Notes: generated by a model not told the origin, from the sequence alone. Positions 1 through 8,589 are shown, numbered from the stretch's first letter. The stretch is 64,000 nt of DNA from Aliihoeflea sp. 40Bstr573 (GCF_024105655.1 NZ_JAAAMH010000002.1:310001-374000); one strand, 5' to 3'. Numbers and translations are program-made.

Positions 1-2
1 CT

Positions 3-215
3 CACCGCGCTCGGTTCGCTGAAGCGTCGTCGTCCCGGCTCGTCGATCATGAAGCCCGCCCCGGTTCGACGCACTTCGAGGAACGGTTTGCAGGCGTCCG
101 AAACGGCGGTCCACGACCAGCCGCGGGTCACGCGTCTCAGGATCGCCAGTACGGGTTCGGAATCGACGAAACGCAGCGGGCGATCCACCAGCGCGCAGGA
201 ATGATTGGCAGGCAT
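3..215 (-). CDS. N-terminal part of an unrecognised protein (cut by window edge)
   Basis: An open frame runs from an ATG at 215 to the window edge, giving 71 residues with no stop. The sequence starts MPANHSCALVDRPLRF and is rich in Arg and Val, with no signal peptide. I do not recognise the family. A PqqD/HprK-like peptide-modification protein is conceivable because the next gene encodes a secreted Gly-rich protein, but no diagnostic motif lies in the visible part. It is in the same orientation as the Gly-rich gene and 68 bp downstream of it, so the two may share a transcript. Confidence 0.4.
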   Translation of the reverse strand, partial: MPANHSCALVDRPLRFVDSEPVLAILRRVTRGWSWTAVSDACKPFLEVRRTGAGFMIDEPGRRRFSEPSAV

Positions 216-283
216 CGTGACGTCCCTCACGGATGACGACCGACCGGAGTGTACCGGCCGGCCGTATGTCGGTCATTGATCGC

Positions 284-697
284 CTATCTGAAGCCGAACG
301 CGCGGCCGATGCTGCGGCCCATGTCCTGCCTTCCGCGGCCGAATGAATCGATCGCCTGGCCGGCGCCACGGCCGAAAGATCCGCCGCGTCCGCCCGACCC
401 GCGACCACCTGAGCCGCGACCGCCCGAGCCGCCGAAGCTGCCGCCCCCAAAGCCGCCAGAGCCGCCGCCGAAGCCGCCCCCGCCTGAACCGGCACCACCG
501 CCGGAGCCGCCACCGCCGCCACCGGAGCCTGCCCCACCCCCGGACCCGGCGCCCGAGGCGCGAGCCTGGCTCAATTGCAGCAGCGCCGGTGCGCTGTAGG
601 CAGCGGCGGCCAAAAGGCCGATCCGGCCAAGCGCGCGGCGACGGCCGAGCGATACGGTTTCGGCCTGCAGGCCGGGATTCCTTGAAGCGTCTTTCAT
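284..697 (-). CDS. Secreted Gly-rich low-complexity protein
   Basis: This is a 137-residue protein. The start at 697 is chosen because an AGGAGG ribosome site lies just upstream; the frame stays open further upstream but without such a site. Residues 19-48 hold an Arg-Arg-Arg motif followed by a hydrophobic stretch and an ARA-S cleavage site, which resembles a Tat or Sec signal. Residues about 49-118 are nearly all Gly and Ser, shifting to Gly-Arg repeats, and the C-terminus ends AFGFR. Function is unknown; Gly-rich secreted proteins of this layout can be structural or substrates of modifying enzymes. Antisense frames over it are long only because of the GGC/GGT repeats. Confidence 0.65.
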   Translation of the reverse strand: MKDASRNPGLQAETVSLGRRRALGRIGLLAAAAYSAPALLQLSQARASGAGSGGGAGSGGGGGGSGGGAGSGGGGFGGGSGGFGGGSFGGSGGRGSGGRGSGGRGGSFGRGAGQAIDSFGRGRQDMGRSIGRAFGFR

Positions 698-1163
698 CTT
701 GACCTCCTGTTTCGTGGAAGCCGGCCGCACGTGGCGTCGCTGGCCGGTCACCATCGGCAAACGGCACGGTCACCGCTTTATTCCGCACGACAATTTTTGC
801 GGCCAAGGGAGGAGGCCGTCGCGCGACGTTTGCCGACAAACAGCAGGACGGACCTGCAACGGCCGACACCGCCGCCCACAAGAAAGCCTCCCAGCCGCCA
901 CTGACCGCGTTCGCGCCGCGATGGCACGCGGCAGCGGCATTTCCTCGACGTCGCCTCGCCGGCGGACGGCTTTTTCTGGCCCGCAAAGGCGGGCGCGAAA
1001 TTCCGGTCGCCGTTCAACTTGCCCGATTGCTGCCCTTGCGGAAAAGTAGTTAAGTCTAACTTGCCGCGGGCGAGATTGCGCGTTTCGTCATGTCACTGTC
1101 ACGCAACGGCAGTAGCCGCATCGCAGGCGTCAAGAACGGCGTCTTTTCTCAGGGAGAACGGGT
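698..1163. other. Intergenic region between divergent genes
   Basis: There are 466 bp between the Gly-rich gene on the minus strand and the ABC importer on the plus strand. It should hold divergent promoters. I saw no convincing -35/-10 pair, riboswitch or terminator. Frames in it have poor codon character. A GGGAGA ribosome site lies at the right end, just before 1164. Confidence 0.5.
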
Positions 1164-2267
1164 ATGACGAAATTGGGGCGCATCCTGTCGGCAGTCGCCG
1201 CCGGGCTGATGGTGACAACGTCGATCTCATCGGCGCAGGACCTTGCCGAACTCGAAGCCGCGGCCAAGGAAGAAGGCATGCTGACGACCATAGCCCTGCC
1301 GCATGACTGGTGCGGCTATGGCGAAGTCATCGCCGGCTTCAAGGCGAGGTATCCCGAGATCACGGTCAACGAGCTCAACCCTGATGCCGGCTCGGCCGAC
1401 GAGCTCGAAGCCGTGCGCGCCAACAAGGACAATACCGGTCCGCAGGCCCCCGACGTTCTGGACATCGGCTTCGCTTTCGGCCCACAGGCCAAGGAAGAGG
1501 GTCTGACGATGCCCTACAAGGTGTCGACCTGGGATTCGATCCCCGACAACGTCAAGGACGCCGACGGCCACTGGTATGGTGACTATTACGGCGTGCTTTC
1601 CTTCGCGGTGAACACCGATATCGTCGAGAACGTGCCGGCCGACTGGGCCGACCTGCTTAGCGACGAATACGCCAACTCGGTCGCGCTTGCGGGCGACCCG
1701 CGCGCCTCCAACCAGGCAATCCTGGGCGTACAGGCCGCAGGCATGGCGACCGGCGCCGAAGCGGGCGAAGCTTCCGGCAGGGCCGGCCTCGACTTCTTCA
1801 AGCAGCTCAACGAGAAGGGCAATTTCGTGCCCACCATCGGTAAGTCGGGCACCTTGGCGCAGGGCGCGACGCCGATCGTCATCTGGTGGGACTATAACGC
1901 CCTTTCCGGCCGCGATGCGCTCAATGGCAACCCGCCCGTGGAAGTTGTCGTGCCGGCCTCCGGTGTCCTCGCCGGCGTCTACGTCCAGGCAATCAGCGCC
2001 TACGCGCCGCACCCCAACGCCGCCAAGCTGTGGATGGAATATCTGTATTCCGACGAAGGCCAGCTTGGCTGGCTGAAGGGCTACTGCCACCCGATCCGCT
2101 TCAACGACATGGTCGAACGTGGCGTGATCCCGCAGGAACTGCTCGACGCCCTGCCGCCGGCCGAATCCTACGAGAAGGCCTATTTTCCGACCCTCGAAGA
2201 GCAGGAAGCGGCCAAGAACGTGATCACCTCGGGGTGGGACTCCACCGTCGGCGCGAACGTCCAGTAA
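1164..2267 (+). CDS. ABC importer periplasmic substrate-binding protein (AfuA/PotD-like)
   Basis: This is a 367-residue extracellular solute-binding protein, the periplasmic receptor of the importer encoded by the next three genes. Residues 1-24 form a Sec signal peptide with cleavage after SSA. The mature protein has the class-II binding-protein pattern of small-ion and polyamine receptors, with a Trp-Trp-Asp-Tyr segment in the second lobe and a C-terminal lobe ending SGWDSTVGANVQ. The ATG at 1164 follows a GGGAGA ribosome site. Substrate cannot be read from sequence: iron(III), polyamine, thiamine and phosphonate receptors all share this fold. Codon use matches the neighbours. Confidence 0.85.
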   Translation: MTKLGRILSAVAAGLMVTTSISSAQDLAELEAAAKEEGMLTTIALPHDWCGYGEVIAGFKARYPEITVNELNPDAGSADELEAVRANKDNTGPQAPDVLDIGFAFGPQAKEEGLTMPYKVSTWDSIPDNVKDADGHWYGDYYGVLSFAVNTDIVENVPADWADLLSDEYANSVALAGDPRASNQAILGVQAAGMATGAEAGEASGRAGLDFFKQLNEKGNFVPTIGKSGTLAQGATPIVIWWDYNALSGRDALNGNPPVEVVVPASGVLAGVYVQAISAYAPHPNAAKLWMEYLYSDEGQLGWLKGYCHPIRFNDMVERGVIPQELLDALPPAESYEKAYFPTLEEQEAAKNVITSGWDSTVGANVQ

Positions 2268-2282
2268 AAGACCGAGAACATG

Positions 2283-2308
2283 CGTCCCCTGCGCCAAGGC
2301 AGGGGACG
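2283..2308 (+). terminator. Intercistronic hairpin (attenuator or mRNA-stabilising)
   Basis: A perfect 10-bp stem (CGTCCCCTGC/GCAGGGGACG) with a 6-nt loop follows the binding-protein stop codon and precedes the first permease. It has no long U-tract. Such hairpins commonly let the receptor be made in excess over the membrane proteins, either by partial termination or by protecting the upstream mRNA. It also argues against starting the permease at the ATG at 2280, which would place codons through the stem. Confidence 0.6.
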
Positions 2309-2342
2309 TTTCAACGAAAGCGCTCCAGCCTGCCGGCCTTCC

Positions 2343-3230
2343 ATGACTGATCCGTCCGCACTGGCCTCGCCCGCGCCCCCACGGCGCTCGCTGTCCTTTG
2401 CCTGGCTGGGCGTCGTGCCATTTCTCGCCTTCGCACTCCTGTTCCTGATCCTGCCGACGCTGCAGATCATCACCGGCGCGTTCCGCAATCCGGCGGGCGA
2501 GTTCACGCTCGAAAACATCGCCAACCTCTTTCAGCCGTCGATCATGTCGGCCTACTGGATCTCGATCCGCATCTCCTTCGCCTCGGCATTCCTCGGCTGC
2601 CTGATCGGCTTCCTGATGGCGGTGGCGATCACGATCGGCGGGCTGCCCGTCTGGCTGCGCTCGCCGCTTTTGACCTTTTCAGGTGTCGCCTCCAATTTTG
2701 CCGGCGTTCCGCTCGCCTTTGCGTTTCTCGCCACCTTCGGCCGGCTCGGCCTCGTCACGCTGATCCTGCGCGACTGGTTCGGCATCAATATTTACGGGAT
2801 GGGATTCAACATCCTGTCCTTCTCCGGCCTGACGCTGACCTATCTCTTCTTCCAGATTCCGCTGATGATCCTGATCGTCACGCCTGCGCTCGACGGGCTG
2901 AAGCGCGAATGGGGCGAGGCGGCGGCGATCCTCGGCGCCTCGCGCTTTCAATACTGGCGCATGGTGGCGCTGCCGATCCTGTGGCCGACGCTTCTCGGCA
3001 CCTTCGCGCTGCTCTTCGCCAACGCCTTCGGCGCGGTCGCGACCGCCTATGCGCTGACCGGGTCGTCGCTCTCCATCGTGCCGATCCTGCTCTTCGCGCA
3101 GATCCGCGGCGACGTCTTGCAGGACCCGCATCTGGGCTACGCGCTCGCCTTTGGCATGATCGTCATCACCGGGATCGCCAATTTCGTCTATATCTGGCTG
3201 CGCGGACGCGCGGAGCGGTGGATCAAATGA
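2343..3230 (+). CDS. ABC importer permease, first subunit
   Basis: This is a 295-residue inner-membrane permease with about six hydrophobic helices. The first follows a Pro/Arg-rich cytoplasmic tail. The binding-protein-dependent EAA loop is visible near residues 195-215 (GEAAAILGASRFQYWRMV), which contacts the ATPase. The start at 2343 is preferred to 2280 because the latter reads through the hairpin. The gene ends in an ATGA overlap with the second permease, so translation is coupled. It belongs with the AfuB/PotB-type permeases, possibly COG4132. Confidence 0.8.
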   Translation: MTDPSALASPAPPRRSLSFAWLGVVPFLAFALLFLILPTLQIITGAFRNPAGEFTLENIANLFQPSIMSAYWISIRISFASAFLGCLIGFLMAVAITIGGLPVWLRSPLLTFSGVASNFAGVPLAFAFLATFGRLGLVTLILRDWFGINIYGMGFNILSFSGLTLTYLFFQIPLMILIVTPALDGLKREWGEAAAILGASRFQYWRMVALPILWPTLLGTFALLFANAFGAVATAYALTGSSLSIVPILLFAQIRGDVLQDPHLGYALAFGMIVITGIANFVYIWLRGRAERWIK

Positions 3231-4015
3231 AGGCGAACCGCTTCTGGTCCTGGGCATTCCTGATCCTCGGCATCGCCTATTTCGTGCTGCCGCTGCTCGG
3301 GACGGTCGAATTCTCGCTGAAGATGCGTCGCGGCGAATATTCGCTCGACGCCTATTGGGCGGTGCTGGCCGATCCACGCTTTCAGGCGACATTCGGCTAT
3401 TCGGTCATGATGGCGGTGGCGACGATTATCGCCGGCGTGGTGCTGATCGTGCCGACCGCCTACTGGATCCGGCTGAAGCTGCCCCACTGGCGGCCCTTCA
3501 TCGAGTTCGTCACGCTCCTGCCGCTGGTCATCCCGCCCATCGTCATCGTGTTCGGCTATATCCGGCTCTACAACACCTCGTCCTGGCTGCCGCTGACGGG
3601 CACCGCGGCGGGGACGAACCTGCTCTTGATGTTCGGCTACATGACGCTTTCCCTGCCCTACATGTATCGCGCGGTCGATACCGGGCTTCGCGCCATCGAC
3701 GTGGCGACCCTGACCGAGGCGGCCGAAAGCCTGGGCGCTGGATGGCTGACGATCATGTGGCGCGTGATCCTGCCCAACGTGCTCGTCGCCGTCCTGTCCG
3801 GCGCATTTTTGACCTTCGCCATCGTGATCGGCGAGTTCGTGCTCGCCGCACTTTTGAACCGACCCGCCTTCGGGCCCTATCTGCAGCTCATCGGCGCCAA
3901 CCGCGCCTATGAGCCCGCCGCGCTCGCCGTCATCGCCTTCGCGATCACATGGGCCTGCATGGGGCTGATCCAGCTCGTCACCCGCTTCCAGAAACACACG
4001 ATGGCCCGCCGATGA
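3227..4015 (+). CDS. ABC importer permease, second subunit
   Basis: This is a 262-residue inner-membrane permease of PotC type. It starts within the ATGA overlap with the first permease. Six hydrophobic helices are visible, the first near residues 8-25. The EAA loop (TEAAESLGAGWLTIMWRV) lies near residues 165-185 and should dock on the ATP-binding subunit. The stop overlaps the ATPase start (ATGA), so the last three importer genes are tightly coupled. Substrate is unknown. Confidence 0.85.
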   Translation: MKANRFWSWAFLILGIAYFVLPLLGTVEFSLKMRRGEYSLDAYWAVLADPRFQATFGYSVMMAVATIIAGVVLIVPTAYWIRLKLPHWRPFIEFVTLLPLVIPPIVIVFGYIRLYNTSSWLPLTGTAAGTNLLLMFGYMTLSLPYMYRAVDTGLRAIDVATLTEAAESLGAGWLTIMWRVILPNVLVAVLSGAFLTFAIVIGEFVLAALLNRPAFGPYLQLIGANRAYEPAALAVIAFAITWACMGLIQLVTRFQKHTMARR

Positions 4016-5073
4016 GCTTTCTCGAAATCGCCAGCCTGCAGAAGGACTTCGGCGGCATCCGCGTCGTCAAGGATTTCGATCTTGCGGTCGAGAAGGGCGA
4101 GTTCGTTTCCTTTCTCGGCCCGTCGGGCTGCGGCAAGACGACGACGCTGCGCATGGTCGCCGGCTTCGAGCAGCCGAGTTCCGGCGTCATCCGCATCGAC
4201 GGGCGCGACGTCGTCAACTTGAAGCCCAACCAGCGCAATATCGGCATGGTGTTCCAGGCGTACGCGCTGTTTCCCAACATGACCGTGGCGCAAAATGTCG
4301 GCTTCGGCTTGAAGGTCGCGGGCAGGCCGAAGGCGGAGATCGACGCGCGCGTTGGCGAAATGCTCGAGATCATCAAGCTGCCGCACCTGGCCGAGCGCTA
4401 CCCGTTCCAGCTTTCGGGCGGCCAGCAGCAGCGCGTGGCGCTCGCGCGCGCGCTTGCCGTGCGCCCGCAGGTGTTGCTGCTCGACGAGCCGCTGTCGGCG
4501 CTCGACGCCAAGATCCGCGTGTCGCTGCGCGAGGAAATCCGCGCCATCCAGAAGACGCTCGGCATCACCACGATCTACGTCACCCACGACCAGGAAGAAG
4601 CGCTCTCCATGTCGGACCGGATCGTGGTCATGAACGAGGGCCGCGCAGACCAGGTCGGCACGCCGTTCGAGATCTACAACCGCCCGACGACGCGCTTCGT
4701 CGCCTCCTTTGTCGGCACGCTGAGTACGCTCGAGGCCCGCGTGCTCGACCCGGCTACCGGCTCGGTGACGATTGGCGATTCGACCGTTTCCCTCGGCTAC
4801 CGCCTCGCTGCGCGGCAGGCCGGAGATGCAATCACGCTCGCGCTGCGCCCCGAGGCGGTGACGCTCGGCCGCAACGAGGCGCGCGACGTGCATCTTTCCG
4901 GCACGATCAAGGATGTCTCCTTCCTCGGCTCGGTCATCCGCGTGCGCGTCGCGGTCGGTTCGGGCACCGTCTCGCTCGACACGTTCAACAGCCCGTCCGC
5001 CCCGCCGCCGCAGCCGGGCGATCAGGCGACGGTGAGCTTCGCGCCGGGCGATCTCCTGGTGATGGAAGACTAG
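4012..5073 (+). CDS. ABC importer ATP-binding protein (PotA-like)
   Basis: This is a 353-residue ATPase of the PotA/MalK class. Walker A is GPSGCGKTT near residue 36, the signature is LSGGQQQR near 132, and Walker B is LLLDEPLSALD near 152, followed by the H-loop YVTHDQEEA. The C-terminal ~110 residues form a TOBE-type regulatory domain. The start is fixed by the ATGA overlap with the second permease. It energises uptake of the solute bound by the receptor at 1164. The stop overlaps by 4 nt the convergent stop of the next, minus-strand gene. Confidence 0.9.
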   Translation: MSFLEIASLQKDFGGIRVVKDFDLAVEKGEFVSFLGPSGCGKTTTLRMVAGFEQPSSGVIRIDGRDVVNLKPNQRNIGMVFQAYALFPNMTVAQNVGFGLKVAGRPKAEIDARVGEMLEIIKLPHLAERYPFQLSGGQQQRVALARALAVRPQVLLLDEPLSALDAKIRVSLREEIRAIQKTLGITTIYVTHDQEEALSMSDRIVVMNEGRADQVGTPFEIYNRPTTRFVASFVGTLSTLEARVLDPATGSVTIGDSTVSLGYRLAARQAGDAITLALRPEAVTLGRNEARDVHLSGTIKDVSFLGSVIRVRVAVGSGTVSLDTFNSPSAPPPQPGDQATVSFAPGDLLVMED

Positions 5074-5462
5074 AGCCGGGCGAGCCCTGCCGCGATCATC
5101 GCAATGCCGAAGACGACATAGACCGAAGCCCAGATGCGCCACGAGCCCGCGAGCCCGATGCGCTGCGCCAGTGCTACAAAGGTGCCTGAACCGATCAGGA
5201 AGCCGAGCCCCTCGATCATCGCGCCGGCGGCGAAGAGCGTGACGACCGCCGCCAGCCAGTCATCCAAGCGGTGGTGCAAGACGAGCAGAAACGCACCGAG
5301 AAAATAGCAGACGAGGCCGGTCATGAAGGCGGCGGCCGAACTGTCGCGCATGCCGTCGAACATGCGCGAAAAGCGCGCCGGCGCACGCCACCAGCCGACG
5401 CCGGCAGCAAGCGCGTAGCCGCCAATGGCGATGGCAAGATGTTCGGTCAGCGCTTCGTTCAT
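5070..5462 (-). CDS. Small four-helix membrane protein, unknown function
   Basis: This is a 130-residue protein with about four hydrophobic helices joined by short loops (for example residues 45-65 and 75-95). The start at 5462 is set by an ATGA overlap with the upstream flavoprotein gene, so the two are translationally coupled. The family was not recognised. It converges on the ABC ATPase with a 4-nt stop-stop overlap, which leaves no room for a terminator between them. Confidence 0.7.
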   Translation of the reverse strand: MNEALTEHLAIAIGGYALAAGVGWWRAPARFSRMFDGMRDSSAAAFMTGLVCYFLGAFLLVLHHRLDDWLAAVVTLFAAGAMIEGLGFLIGSGTFVALAQRIGLAGSWRIWASVYVVFGIAMIAAGLARL

Positions 5463-6667
5463 GTCTGCTTCTCCGCGATTGCCGTTCCCGCCGCCCAGCC
5501 GGACGACCAGGCCCATTGGAAATTGTAGCCGCCGAGCCAGCCGGTCACGTCGACCACCTCGCCGATGAAATAGAGCCCGCCGACGGATTTCGTCTCCATC
5601 GTCCGCGAATTGAGCCCGGCCGTGTCGACGCCCCCGAGCGTCACCTCTGCGGTGCGGTAGCCTTCCGAGCCGATCGGAAATACCTCCCAGCCCTGCAGCG
5701 TCCCGGCGATGGTGGCCAGCTTCCTGTCACTCGCCTCGCCGATCGGGCCTGTCCAGCAATGGGCCTCAGCGAGATGAGCCGCCAGCCGCTTGGGGAGGAT
5801 TTCCGCGAGCACAGTGGCGATCGCCCGGCGGCCGTTTTCACGCTTGGCGGACAAGAGCGCAGCCTGAATATCGTCGCCGGGCAGAAAAGCGATGCGGATC
5901 GGCTCCCTCTCGCGCCAGTAGGACGAGATCTGCAGGATCGCCGGTCCCGAAAGGCCGCGATGGGTGAAGAGCAGCGCCTCTTCGAATGCCGTCCTGCCGC
6001 ACGACACGCGCGCATCCGCCGCGACGCCCGCGATTTCGCGGAAGCCAGCAAGCACGTCCTCCCCGAAGGTGAGCGGGACGAGCGCGGGGCGGGTTTCGGT
6101 GACTGCCAGTCCGAACTTTTCGGCGATCTGGTAGCCGAGCCCGGTCGCGCCCATTTTCGGGATCGACTTGCCGCCGCAAGCGACGACGAAATGGCGGCAG
6201 CGTATCTTGGCTGCACCGTCGCCGCCGAGCGTGACGGCAAAACCGTTTTCGTCGCGCTCGACCGAATCGAGCGTCGTCGCCAAGCGCAGTTCGCAACCGG
6301 CCCGGTCCATCTCGTCCAGCAGCATCGCGATGATGTCCTTGGCGGAACTGTCGCAAAAAAGCTGCCCGAGCGTCTTCTCGTGCCAGGCGATGCCGTGCTT
6401 TTCGACGAGCGCCAGAAAATCGTGCTGCGTATAGCGGCCAAGCGCGGATTTGGCGAAATGCGGATTGGCTGAGAGAAAATTCTTTGCGCCGGTGCCGATA
6501 TTGGTGAAGTTGCAGCGCCCGCCGCCCGAGATGCGGATCTTCTCCCCCGGGGCCTTCGCGTGGTCGACCACCAGCACCCGTCCGCCGCGCGCGGCAGCGT
6601 GGATTGCGCACATCATCCCGGCAGCGCCAGCGCCAAGGATGACGGTGTCGAAGATTTCCGTGCGCAT
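5459..6667 (-). CDS. BaiN/HI0933-family NAD(P)/FAD-dependent oxidoreductase
   Basis: This is a 402-residue flavoprotein. The N-terminus has a Rossmann dinucleotide motif GAGAAGMMCAIHAA, followed by GEKIRISGGGRCNFTN, typical of the HI0933/YhiN family. A second FAD-contact motif (ACGGKSIPKMGATG) lies near residue 165, and the C-terminal GGLYFIGEVVDVTGWLGGYN segment closes the FAD site. The ATG at 6667 follows AGGAC; an in-frame codon seven residues earlier is less likely. The physiological substrate is unknown for most members; some reduce bile-acid intermediates. It is coupled to the small membrane protein downstream. Confidence 0.9.
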   Translation of the reverse strand: MRTEIFDTVILGAGAAGMMCAIHAAARGGRVLVVDHAKAPGEKIRISGGGRCNFTNIGTGAKNFLSANPHFAKSALGRYTQHDFLALVEKHGIAWHEKTLGQLFCDSSAKDIIAMLLDEMDRAGCELRLATTLDSVERDENGFAVTLGGDGAAKIRCRHFVVACGGKSIPKMGATGLGYQIAEKFGLAVTETRPALVPLTFGEDVLAGFREIAGVAADARVSCGRTAFEEALLFTHRGLSGPAILQISSYWREREPIRIAFLPGDDIQAALLSAKRENGRRAIATVLAEILPKRLAAHLAEAHCWTGPIGEASDRKLATIAGTLQGWEVFPIGSEGYRTAEVTLGGVDTAGLNSRTMETKSVGGLYFIGEVVDVTGWLGGYNFQWAWSSGWAAGTAIAEKQT

Positions 6668-6813
6668 AAGTTGTCCTGGCTGGCTCACACCCAGTCATCC
6701 TCGGATTGGAGCGAACCGCGAGGTTGAGCTGGCAATCGTTTCGCGTATGATCGCCCACCCGTTACCGAAACATGGGCCGCGCGGCAAATTGCGAAATGGT
6801 TCTGCGATGATTG

Positions 6814-7136
6814 CTACTCGCGAAAGGCGAGCGTGACCATGTCGATCATCGGACGCCGAACCATGCCCCAGCGCTCGAACGAGGTGTGGAAAATGCGGTG
6901 GCGCGCCAGCTCCGTAACGCGGAAATGTCGTTCATCCTGTTTGATCGAGACGTATAGAAAGTCGACCGCGTGGGCCGGCCCCTCCAGAATCTGGCAAATC
7001 CGGCGGTCTTCCAGGGCCAGCATGCCGTTATTTCCTGCTCTCGGTTGAACAAGGCGGCGCGTTCGACGATGGCGTCGATCTCTCGTGCCGTCGTGTGTTC
7101 GCTGAGAGTGGAGAGATAGACGATACGCGTTAGCAC
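6814..7136 (-). pseudogene. BLUF-domain blue-light receptor split by a one-base frameshift
   Basis: Two overlapping minus-strand frames give one BLUF domain. The first reads from a GTG at 7136 (MLTRIVYLS..., or a TTG at 7166) to FNREQEIT. The second continues GMLALEDRRICQILEGP to the stop at 6814. Adding one base near 7026-7028 restores EITGML. The joined ~107-residue protein keeps the flavin-contacting residues expected of BLUF domains: Tyr in VYLS, Asn in FNRE, Gln in CQILEG, and Trp/Met in ERWGM. As written, translation ends out of frame. It may be a real pseudogene or a sequencing error. It stands alone with no output domain. Confidence 0.75.
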
Positions 7137-7351
7137 GAAGGACTTTCTGATTCGGTAGATGTCCAAATGTTAAACCAACCGGGATCACGGCGAATTACCA
7201 TTTGACATACCTACCCCTGCTTCAGGACGCTTGAACTGTCCATCGCGCCGCCAAGCCCCGGTCGCCCTATCGACCAGATGTCTCTCGCGTCGTCTGGCTT
7301 CGTTGGAACACTGATCTTCCGGTTCAGTTCTCCTCAAGAAGGAGATACCTC

Positions 7352-7528
7352 ATGACGGAAGACCGCAACGACTGGACAAGCCCTGACGACGAGCGCGAGG
7401 CCGCGATCAAGTACCTCGTGGAAAACACCGATCTGTCGCCCAACCAGGCCAAGGAACTCGTGGCCATGCGAGGAACCGATCACCAACGCCTGCTGGACAT
7501 TGCGAAGACGATGAAAGCGGAAGGATGA
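7352..7528 (+). CDS. 58-residue small acidic protein, unknown
   Basis: This short frame begins MTEDRNDWTSPDDER and ends KTMKAEG. A very strong ribosome site (AAGAAGGAG) lies seven bases upstream of the ATG. The middle (IKYLVENTDLSPNQAKELV) looks like a small helical domain, with general resemblance to DUF3606-type rhizobial proteins. Function is unknown. It is the last host gene before the prophage: its stop lies 6 bp from the left attachment site. Confidence 0.75.
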   Translation: MTEDRNDWTSPDDEREAAIKYLVENTDLSPNQAKELVAMRGTDHQRLLDIAKTMKAEG

Positions 7529-7533
7529 CTCAG

Positions 7534-7548
7534 TGGTGATCCCGACTG
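7534..7548. repeat. Left prophage attachment site (attL)
   Basis: TGGTGATCCCGACTG matches the last 15 bases of the tRNA-Arg gene at 49503-49517 exactly, in direct orientation. It is the duplicated 3' end of the tRNA left at the far end of the integrated element. No tRNA body is attached to it here. Confidence 0.85.
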
Positions 7549-7670
7549 TATTGCGGCGATTTCCGCCAATTTACTGAAATCGCTCGTCAAAATTCGGACG
7601 ACGCCCGCACCGGGTTTCGAAATCGGTCCCTTGAAACCATTGGGAAATCCCGTGGCCTGCCCGCACCAGT

Positions 7671-7946
7671 TCAGGCCTTCTGCTTGCCCTTCACGATCGC
7701 CGGCCGCCAGACCACATATTCGCGCTCGAACAGCTCGTCGGGATGGACGAGACGTATCTCGTGGTCGCGGCCATCACACTGCTGGCAATGGAAGCGCACC
7801 GAATCGATCCGCCGGTCGGTGACGTACATGACCATCAGGTCGCGCGCGACGAACAGCGCCTCGCGACCGCAGCCGCGGCACCTTGGCCGCAGCAGGTAGC
7901 CCTGCCTTGCGGCGTGGCTCAGCATGTTCATCCGGTAATGCGCCAT
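7671..7946 (-). CDS. Phage protein with two CxxC pairs, putative zinc-ribbon
   Basis: This is a 91-residue protein starting MAHYRMNMLSHAARQG. Two cysteine pairs (CRGCG near residue 23 and CQQC near 57) could bind one zinc ion. Function is unknown. The start at 7946 is favoured over 7976 because the first ten codons of the longer frame look untranslated. It is the leftmost prophage gene, divergent from the next gene. Confidence 0.6.
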   Translation of the reverse strand: MAHYRMNMLSHAARQGYLLRPRCRGCGREALFVARDLMVMYVTDRRIDSVRFHCQQCDGRDHEIRLVHPDELFEREYVVWRPAIVKGKQKA

Positions 7947-8007
7947 GAGAACGGAATAGGAACAAAACCCTTGCACGGGTCAAGCCGTCCATGCAGATTG
8001 CCGCCCC

Positions 8008-8397
8008 ATGAAAGACGATCCTCGATACCCCCTCGCCCTCACGTGGCGCCGGTCGTGGCCCGGCTGCGATACGCATTTCAACGCGATTGACCCGGACCGA
8101 TGCGGGCTGTCCACCGTCGCCAACATCCACCTCGTGACGAACCACACGCCGGGCGTGCCCGACGAGTGGATGTGGCAATGCATTGCGCCGGGCTCGGACA
8201 AGGGCTCCGTGAGGCCGAAGATGGGCGCCTGGCGCGGATATTGCCCGGCGCCGCGCGAGGCGGCATGGAAGGCCGAGGAAGCCTATCGCCGGTTTCTCGA
8301 CGTGGTGCCGGCCGATGTGCTTGCGAGCGCCGTCGAAGCTGCAGAGTATTGGCGCCAGTCGCGCGAGCGAATCTACGCCGAGAAGGGAATGCCATGA
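8008..8397 (+). CDS. Hypothetical phage protein
   Basis: This is a 129-residue soluble protein starting MKDDPRYPLALTWRRSWPG. It is rich in Trp and Arg in its first half, with a charged helical C-terminus. I do not recognise the family. It overlaps the next gene through ATGA, so both belong to a short rightward pair facing away from the lysis genes. This orientation, opposite to the late operon, suggests expression in the lysogen or early. Confidence 0.6.
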   Translation: MKDDPRYPLALTWRRSWPGCDTHFNAIDPDRCGLSTVANIHLVTNHTPGVPDEWMWQCIAPGSDKGSVRPKMGAWRGYCPAPREAAWKAEEAYRRFLDVVPADVLASAVEAAEYWRQSRERIYAEKGMP

Positions 8398-8582
8398 TCA
8401 GAGCGCTTGACCCCAGGCGGATCGAAATCACCCGGCACATCATGGATGCCCGCAGGCTGGCGAAGGAGCTGAATGACGAAATGCTCGACTATCTGCTCGA
8501 GCTGGCGCTGAACGAGAACCTTGGCCACGACGCTGCCGCCCGCGCCGCCGTCCTAGAACGGTTCCCCGACCCCGAATCCTGA
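8394..8582 (+). CDS. 62-residue hypothetical phage protein
   Basis: A small, mostly helical protein starting MIRALDPRRIEITRH. The start is set by ATGA overlap with the preceding gene. No known motif is visible. It ends just before the hairpin at 8595-8624, which is oriented as a terminator for the opposing lysis operon. Confidence 0.6.
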   Translation: MIRALDPRRIEITRHIMDARRLAKELNDEMLDYLLELALNENLGHDAAARAAVLERFPDPES

Positions 8583-8589
8583 ACGTTGA

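Noticed and set aside
778-1017. 79-residue minus-strand frame in the 698-1163 gap
   Set aside because: No ribosome site, Arg-rich and low-quality composition; looks like random GC-rich sequence.
2280-2342. Upstream ATG for the first permease
   Set aside because: It would translate through the 2283-2308 hairpin and adds 21 residues unlike a permease N-terminus.
3907-5142. 411-residue minus-strand frame opposite the ABC ATPase
   Set aside because: Antisense shadow; the plus-strand ATPase has Walker A, signature and Walker B motifs.
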